From Chamaelirium japonicum (taxonomy: Eukaryota; Streptophyta; Magnoliopsida; Liliales; Melanthiaceae), in the NCBI GenBank assembly GCA_947650365.1, contig OX393555.1, positions 15,464,251 through 15,528,250 of the forward strand: a DNA stretch of 64,000 nucleotides. The letters run 5' to 3'. The first letter of the stretch is position 1. Each line of letters opens with the position of its first letter. The translations under genes and the position numbers were made by a program. Under the pieces are notes generated by a model. It ran no database searches. It saw only the letters and a list, made by a program, of their open reading frames with translations, and was not told the DNA's origin. Shown here piece after piece: positions 57,441-64,000 of this stretch.

Positions 57441-58587
57441 GAGAAGCAGTTTTATCATTTGAATGGGTAAAAAAAATGGGTGGGAGGCTTGATGTAGCAC
57501 ATGTTGTTTGGGAAGGACTTAGTGCAATATTGAGACATTGCTTGTTCTTGAGCTAGAATAGCATCTGCTAAAAGGACTTAAGGCTAAGTCTTTCAATTCC
57601 TTTTACAATATGATCTGAAATGTGAATTTGATAAAAGGATTTGTATTCACCCCAGAATTTTTCCCCATTTATAAGCACTCCACAAATTTTATTCCATTTT
57701 TCCATGTGCTCCCCCATCTATCAGCTCCTCTGCAGTTAGTACTTCCCATGATTGGGGCCCACAGTTGTCCGACGGCAGGCACCCGTGCAGGTATATCGTA
57801 CTCGGTCCACTGCACACGCAATCGGAAGGCTATGGGGGGAACCGGTGGAACACCAACTAGAGAGGAGTCGAGCCCTCCGCCATTCCTCGCGAAACGGCTT
57901 CCGCCTCCCCCTCTACAACTTTCTTCCACGCTCTACCACCGCCAACTCCACCTCCTCCCACCCCGTGCCCTCCCCTCCGCCCCCACTGCCACCGACATCC
58001 ACTCCTACCTCCCCCTCGACGACCACTTGTTAATGTTGCTAAGGCTCAACATACAGTTTGAGTTCGGGGCAGACACCCCCTTTCCTGAGTTTCATTCAGG
58101 ATTTTTTTGAAGGGACAAATGAAGTACTTGTTTTGTTACTTTGTGAATCAATGGCTGTTCCTTTGCTATTCCTTCTTCGATTGAGTTGAAATGTATTTGG
58201 ATTTGCAATTCATTTACACTTCCTTGTTTATGGGTGTGAGGTGCTTAAGAGGTTATTGTGTTTGTAAAATGCTATTCAGCCTCCCACTTTGTCCTCCCAG
58301 ACCAGACCACCTTGATGTGGCACAGATCACAGCCGTCACTGCACTCTGTCCCGACTCGTGAATCACACTCAGCCTGGACTGGAGTTCGGCTGTGATCAAG
58401 TGCCAAATCAGGGTGGCCCGATGTGTTTACAATTAGAAAGCAACTGAGTGGAGAGAAGGGTCTTGAAAAAAGAATAAACTCTTTCTGGATGCATTCAGAA
58501 GAAATTGGTGAACTCCAAAATTTACCCAGATAGTATTCACCACAACATACACAGAAGCATGAACATCGATTTGTCGAGTTCGGTGAA

Positions 58588-58641
<54 letters not shown>

Positions 58642-59085
58642 GAACGATGAGCTTCGCAACGTTCTAGTCGAGTCTCAGAAGCTAATCCTTCACCTATGCG
58701 TCTGCATTGGAACCTATAACAAGAAACCAGATGAGTCAATTCACATACTATCTCATCAAAGTTCAAGAAAAGTGCAAAATTATGCCCAAAGGGGATTTTG
58801 CAAAGAACCCCACTAACAATTATTGATATTATAAATAAGTCCCTAGCTTTTAAAGTTAAATGAATGATATAAAACTTAAAAAGTGAGGCAAAAAAGGTAA
58901 CGATGAGGTGATTGATCAAATGTTAACATTGAGGGGGTTATTTGTAATATCTATATTAATTAGGGGATTATATGCAAGAATCCCAAAAAAAATCAGACAG
59001 AAAATCCAATCTCGATATAACCATTGATGTTACTTCAAAACAAATTACCTAGATAAACAGTTGCCTCATATACAGTAAGATTCAG
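57441..59085. other. Intergenic region between the two convergent genes
   Basis: 57740-58040 is GC-richer with proline/serine-type frames (for example 57622-58110 plus, 162 codons). None has a recognisable domain or convincing splice context, so no gene is called; a decayed exon is possible. 58591-58638 is a (GA)n tract. The rest is AT-rich. Confidence 0.4.
58591..58638. repeat. (GA)n microsatellite
   Basis: About 24 uninterrupted GA units. Confidence 0.97.
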
Positions 59086-59885
59086 CTACTCGACTTTGAT
59101 TGGCGTCTCACAGTTCGCTTCTTTACTTTCAAACAGAGCCTCTCTGAACATGTTGATCCGGCCTGCGTACGGTGCCGCCCATCCTTGAGCCTGATCTTGA
59201 CGAAACACGTACCACTCGCATGCAATAGGTGGCACGGGGCATCCAGGAGCCATGACGAGCTGTACAAAGTGATCCCCGTTCACGAGTCCGATCGCCTGTA
59301 CATTGTGCATCGGGGATGGTGGCGGATTCGATCGCAACGGCAGAAATGTGAGAGATTGCTGCATCGAGATATGTAGTAAGACGATGTTGTATCTGGAAGC
59401 TATGATGTGGCCCATGTCTGGCATGGTCATCCAACTTGCATACGGTGCGGGGCTCTCGAAGTGCGAAAGAGACGAGATGAGCTCGCCAACCCTCATTTGG
59501 CCACCATAGAGCTTGTAATAGTCTTCCCGATGATCCGCCAACTCTTCGATCATCTCTCTCCTCACCCTAATCCATTCCCCTTCACCCATCCCCAGTACTG
59601 CAGCCACGGCTCTGAACCCACAATTCCCGTCGTGTTCGACATCTTTCACATGGTATATGGAGGTTCTCAACCTCGGAGGAAAATCATTTAAAAAATCATT
59701 TGTCTGGCTACAATGACGCACGCTCAGTTTCTCTCTAATTTTGCTTGGCGGACTTTGTGATTGATAGCCCTCCAATCCCAAAACAATTTCCAAAGCCGAC
59801 GGATCTCGTTTTCTAGACGATTCCAGCAGTGATGATTTCTTAGAGAATGACCCCTTTGGCCTACCCCGACCACGCTTTACCTCTG

Positions 59886-59916
<31 letters not shown>

Positions 59917-61650
59917 CTCAGGCTCAACGAATGCAGTAGATGGGGTGCCCACTATTTCCCTCAGCTTCGTCAACATGTCGATTTTGATGCTTAATATCGA
60001 CTCTTCGAATTTTTTCACAAACAATTCGAGGTCAGATCGGTAATCAGGGTCAGGGGGTAGACTCAAGACAGGTTGGTTTGAGAGCTTCTTCCAGTGTTCG
60101 TGTATACAAGATAAAGGAATGGGGCGACCTTCACGCTTGTATTGCGCAATCTCGTGGGCACAAGGCAGCCCATGTGTACTTCTAATGAGACATCCACACG
60201 CATCCCGATCATATGGACCGATTGAATCAGATCTCCTCACCTCGGTGTGTAATATGTCAAGTGCAGCCTTTGAAACAAACCCCTTCATCTGTTCAAACAC
60301 TTCAGGCCTATATGTGTACATCTCAGCATGCAAACTCATCTCAAAAGATGCGACGATCTCGGTGTGTTGCAGCACCAGTAACGAGTCGATCGTAATCCAT
60401 GTCTCAATAAAATCCCCGTGTGTTGTCGCTAGATGTCCCTTCAACCGTTCATGGGCACCCTCAGCACGATTCGTTGTGGTGTTTCCAAGATGCATGTTTT
60501 GGTCGGTCCATGCCGCAACAAACGACTCCTTGTACTTTGATAACCAGGAGTCCCTCACGAACTCCAGTGCTGTGGGATATTCTGCAAACTCCGACTCCAT
60601 TTCTGATTGACGATGCAAGAGCTCTCCCTCGGTCCCAGAAAGCACCAACTCATTCCAGGCCGATAGAAACTTATTCCATACCTCCTTTCTATCAAACATC
60701 TTCTTGCAATTTGTCACGATATTCTCGTAGATGTGGAAGCGACAAAGAAAGTTTCTTGCACTGGGATACACTCTTCTTACTGCGTTCATTAGGGCAACCT
60801 CCCCGCTGGTCACCAATATCGAAGGGAGGGCCTTCGGATCAAGAATCGACTTCATGCACTCCAATGCCCAAATAAAATTGTCCTCCCTTGCGGCCTCTAA
60901 GTAGACAAACGCAACTGTAAAAGTCTTATTGGTGGACGTGACACCAACAATTTCCATCAGCGGTAACTTATGCCGGTTTGTGATGTAAGTGCGATCCAAT
61001 AAAAATAGATGGGGGAAACAGTTGGCTAGTTTGATGGATTCCGGATGAGCCCAAAACAAATCCCTAAGAGTGTCGGTCTTCTCCTTCACCCTTTGCTGCT
61101 TTACGTACTTGTGTTCAACTAGCAATTGGAACAACTCTTGCATGACGCTGCGTCCACAGATTTGGGCGGCTTTCAACTTTGAACGGCCATTATATATCGT
61201 CCGCATCGTCGAGGCATTGTGTGCATCCCTTCCCTTCAATGCATTCAGTATGTCCCTAGGCTTGACACCACTTTTAGACATTTCTTTCAAGATCTCCTTT
61301 TCTTCCATAGTGAGCCTCCCAGCATACGAATGACCTTGAGGGTGTCGCATGAGTTGGTGATTGTGGAGGCCGCACAACACTGTAACAGCCCATCTATCCT
61401 CGTTTCTCATCCTTGAAGCTCTTAAAGTGAATGGACATCCGCATTTCTTGCTTCCAGTGGGTGGTTTTGTCGTCTTCTTCACAGGGTTTTTCTTATGCTC
61501 CCGATATTTCCCACTCCTTTCACAAGCAAATACGATCCTGGCAGTCCTACGCCTTCCAGAAGTGTCGGATTTTGCGATAACGATTGCAACACCGACCGTT
61601 CTCCCAACATTTATAACCCATCTGGTAACTTCTTCACGACTGGTGAATAC
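59086..61650 (-). CDS. FAR1/MULE transposase-OTU fusion protein, main exon
   Basis: 854 residues from acceptor TTTCATAG/GTATTC (61650) to TAG (59086); the GTG at 61482 is internal. In order: FAR1-type zinc-binding domain (CERSGKYR, KCGCPFTL, LCGLHNHQL); MULE transposase (LLDRTYITN has the first acidic residue; NRAEGAHERLKG the last); SWIM zinc finger CGCLIRSTHGLPCAH; an EPEPEP run and AT-hook KRGRGRPKGS; and a C-terminal OTU cysteine-protease domain with VEHDGNCGFRAVAAV (Asp, Cys) and NGDHFVQLV (His). The second catalytic Asp, normally in TDRE, is replaced: VTSGEVALMNA (Ser codon 60805-60807). The transposase is therefore probably inactive while the OTU triad is complete. Such MULE-OTU proteins are known in plants; whether this one is domesticated or a decaying transposon is open. 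Confidence 0.92.
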
Positions 61651-61722
61651 CTATGAAATAAATATTAATACGTAAATAATACTATGGCGAGGCATATCAG
61701 CATAGCCAATACTAACAAACAC
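61651..61722 (-). other. 72-bp intron of the MULE-OTU gene
   Basis: GTGTTTG...TTTCATAG on the minus strand. It is a short, typical plant intron. Confidence 0.8.
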
Positions 61723-61812
61723 CTCATCGGTCTTGAATGCATCACTCAAATCAGGATATTGTGCTTCGACGACCTGACCAGCGTCGAATTCAAAATCCGG
61801 CGATGTTAGACT
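61723..61812 (-). CDS. MULE-OTU gene, exon 3
   Basis: On the minus strand, acceptor TTTTTTCAG and donor GAG/GTGTTTG. Thirty codons: SLTSPDFEFDAGQVVEAQYP DLSDAFKTDE. Phase 0 at both ends, joining directly to VFTSREEVTRW of the main exon, the usual start of the FAR1-like module. Confidence 0.85.
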
Positions 61813-62445
61813 CTGAAAAAAAAAATAAACGAAATTCAGATTTAATACATGAACAACATTATCGAAATAACCAAAACTAAAAAGTTAGGTAGAGAAGAAT
61901 ATTTCTTTATTCAATGTTTTACATTGAGGGATCCAATCACCATTCATAGATATAACTGAGTTTTCTTTTAAGGAAATAGCACGAACACACATGCAGCCGA
62001 GGAGTCATAGGGATTGTAACTAATGCATGGCGGGCAGTATACTAGCACACATTTAACCAAAGTTACCAAGGTGGAAGTTAAGAAAAAATTGGCTAGGGAA
62101 GAAGTTAGAAAAATTCGGTAAAATCAGGAAAGTTGGGGGCCTTGGGGCAGAAACCGATAAATTATTTTGAAATTTAGATATATATGATCCAACATATTTT
62201 TGAGCAGCATGGTATTTACATGTCTAACTAATATTAGTGTATTTTTCCCAAAAAAAAACTAATATTAGTGTATTACAATTAAAATAAGAAAAATACAAAA
62301 TATAAATAGACAATACATGTACATTATCAATAATTAACTAAGTTACTAAGTAAGTATAATTGTACAAGTAAAGAATCTATTAACAAAAATAAGCAAGTAG
62401 ATAGTCTCAAGACCACATAATTAACAATAAGAATTCAGTATGTAG

Positions 62446-63144
62446 TAGGCCTGTCAAAGGGCAGGGCAGGTAGGGTTGGGGTCACATTGGGCCGACGCCC
62501 GGCCCTTTGTTTTAGAGGGCAGGTCCGAGAGGCTCCTAGCCCAACCCTAGACCGTCAAATCCGGAAAATGATGGGTCCTAGCCCGGCCCTTCAAGGGTCG
62601 GACCAAGGTCGAGCAAGGGTCAGTTTAATGTCATTAAGATAAGGATTATTGACAGATTTATTTAACCACTAAGGTCATTAAGCAAGGGTTAAATATTTGT
62701 TTTCCCTAAACTACTCATGTACCACTGCCTTTTGACTTTTGGCAGTTGTTTAAAACCATCCTTTTATATCCGGGCATGAGACCAAGAATACAACCTAAAG
62801 TATTATAAGCCTTATGAGTATTATATAATACTTTTAATACTAATATATGTGAACTTGAGAACTCCAATTCCCACAGGGCCACAGTGAATGCCCGACTAAT
62901 GACCGATTAGTCTCAATTAGTTGTTAATTTTAGCCCATTTATAAATATTATATATTTATAATAATTTATGATAAGGAGGGTAGGGTCGGGCCATAGGTTT
63001 TCCTAGCCTGATCCTCATCATGGAGGGTTTATGAAAATTGAGTCTGGCCTGACCCTCAGATCCTTGGAGGGAAGGGTTTTGGAGGGCTTAAGAGGGTTGG
63101 GCCAGTCAAGGTACCCTCTCCAAGGGGCCAGATTGACAGGCCTA
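62446..63144. mobile_element. hAT-like element in the MULE-OTU intron
   Basis: Inverted ends TAGGCCTGTCAAAGGGC against TAGGCCTGTCAATCTGGCC. The flanks GTATGTAG and GCAAGTAG agree at six of eight positions, an eroded duplication. GGGTCGGGCC/GGCCCGGCCC motifs repeat near both ends, with an AT-rich centre. It is non-coding and 699 bp. Confidence 0.75.
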
Positions 63145-63741
63145 GCAAGTAGTGATTCTAAAGACCACATTAACAAAAACTAAACAAGTCGAAAGTCTAA
63201 AGAACGCATTAGAAATAAGAAATATGCAAGTAAGACCACATTATTGCATTGACAATAAGCACCTAAGCAAGTACAAGTAAAGAATGCATTAACAATAAAT
63301 ATAAGACAAGTAAATAACATATACACCATATTAACCATAAACAAGTTAATTAACAACCATATGCCGTTGTTTTCTTTCGGACTTTCCTTTTTTTCAAGAA
63401 AAAAAAAACAAATAAAACATGAACTTTGTGTTTTTTTTCTTCGACTTACCTTTTTTTTTAAAAAAAAATGTTTTATTCCCGTAGCTAACGTTTACTGATT
63501 AAGTCGCATTTTATATGCGTTTTTTTTTAGGAAAAAAACGGCCGAGTTGGTAACACTGTATTTAACCACTAGGTTCACGGTTTTTTCTTAGGAATTATGA
63601 CAAACGACTGGTGTGCAGTCCATTGAGATACACGGATTGCACATTGAGCCTCCAAACATAACCCAATACCTTGTTCGATCCTAAATAAAGTATAACAAGA
63701 TAAAATTCAAATAATTCAAGAAAAAACATATTGATTCTCGC
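63145..63741. other. Intron remainder, AT-rich, nothing recognised
   Basis: Poly(A)/poly(T) rich stretches near 63385-63540 without defined element ends. Confidence 0.35.
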
Positions 63742-63804
63742 CTCGTCTTTTATAATGTCATAAGATTCGATGGTGTTGGATTCGACCACATCTCTTTGGT
63801 GACC
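63742..63804 (-). CDS. MULE-OTU gene, exon 2 (acidic)
   Basis: Minus strand: acceptor CCTTTTTCAG. 21 codons: GHQRDVVESNTIESYDIIKD E. It ends KDE, like its neighbours (ADE, TDE). The only plausible donor is a GC dinucleotide; if that is wrong, the exon is skipped or extends. Phase 0 at both ends, so it could be an optional cassette. Confidence 0.6.
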
Positions 63805-63932
63805 CTGAAAAAGGAAAAAAAAAATGCATTAATCAAAATTTAACATCGAAAATATATTTCAAATATTATAAGTAACTTTTTTTAGCAAAAAAAAAAAAAA
63901 CATGAGTTCAAGATACGCTATTAAGTACTAAC

Positions 63933-64000
63933 CTCATCAGCAGTTATGAGATCCAGGTCCTCTGGTAAATTCATTTGATCGGAATCCTGCTGTCCTTCTT
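63933..64000 (-). CDS. MULE-OTU gene, exon 1 or internal exon, runs off the window
   Basis: Minus strand donor GAG/GTTAGT. In frame: EGQQDSDQMNLPEDLDLITA DE. A Met is available at codon 10 of the visible part, but the frame continues to the window edge, so the true start may lie outside. Confidence 0.65.

Larger units (their letters stand above)
61813..63741 (-). other. 1.9-kb intron of the MULE-OTU gene, possible GC donor
   Basis: The donor on the minus strand would be GAG/GCGAGA (63741-63740) and the acceptor TTTTTTTTCAG (61813-61815). It contains the hAT-like element at 62446-63144; the rest is AT-rich. Confidence 0.5.

Noticed and set aside
57622-58110. 162-codon plus frame between the two genes
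   Set aside because: Proline/serine-rich composition, no domain and no splice or promoter context that I could support.
61480-61482. Start codon of the MULE-OTU protein at 61482
   Set aside because: This codon is GTG, and coding sequence with FAR1-domain features continues upstream to a splice acceptor at 61650.

Overview
This is flowering-plant nuclear DNA: spliceosomal introns, plant-type Copia, Gypsy, LINE, SINE, hAT and foldback elements, and a FAR1/MULE-derived gene. There is no bacterial or organellar gene arrangement. The species cannot be named from the window; very long, repeat-filled introns point to a TE-rich genome.

Two host-type genes meet tail to tail. On the + strand, the last seven coding exons (687 nt, 229 codons including stop) of a NOP2/Sun-RsmB type rRNA cytosine-5 methyltransferase are spread over 2,065-56,166. 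Its 5' exons lie left of the window. The splice phases all agree and both catalytic cysteine motifs are present, so the gene looks intact although repeats fill introns of about 16.7, 10.6, 8.8 and 14.1 kb. On the - strand, 59,086-64,000 holds a four-exon (5'-incomplete) FAR1-domain/MULE transposase/SWIM/AT-hook/OTU fusion gene.

Intron by intron: (a) 2,126-18,813 holds hAT-like elements, an LTR-like block, a truncated LINE, a run of foldback elements in TA/TC microsatellites (8.8-12.5 kb) and Copia copy 1. (b) 18,922-29,506 holds Copia copy 2 with a nested 2.08-kb solo LTR whose U3 carries 19 palindromic repeats, a pyrimidine-rich block, a MITE and a 1.5-kb hAT-like element. (c, d) 29.6-32.96 kb holds a SINE and a hairpin-bearing repeat. 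(e) 33,047-41,798 holds a Gypsy 5' LTR plus gag fragment between two 1.5-kb direct repeats. (f) 41,896-56,022 holds MITEs, a foldback element and a nested stack: a hAT-like shell (44,493-55,181) containing a gag-only LTR element and Copia copy 3, which itself contains two hAT-like insertions.

The three Copia copies belong to one family (about 140-bp LTRs, initiator-Met tRNA primer site) and all lie antisense to the host gene. Copies 2 and 3 share a replaced gag region, which suggests a non-autonomous subfamily. Target-site duplications and nesting give a relative order of events. Element ends were located by eye from matching duplications and terminal repeats; no alignment or database search was run.
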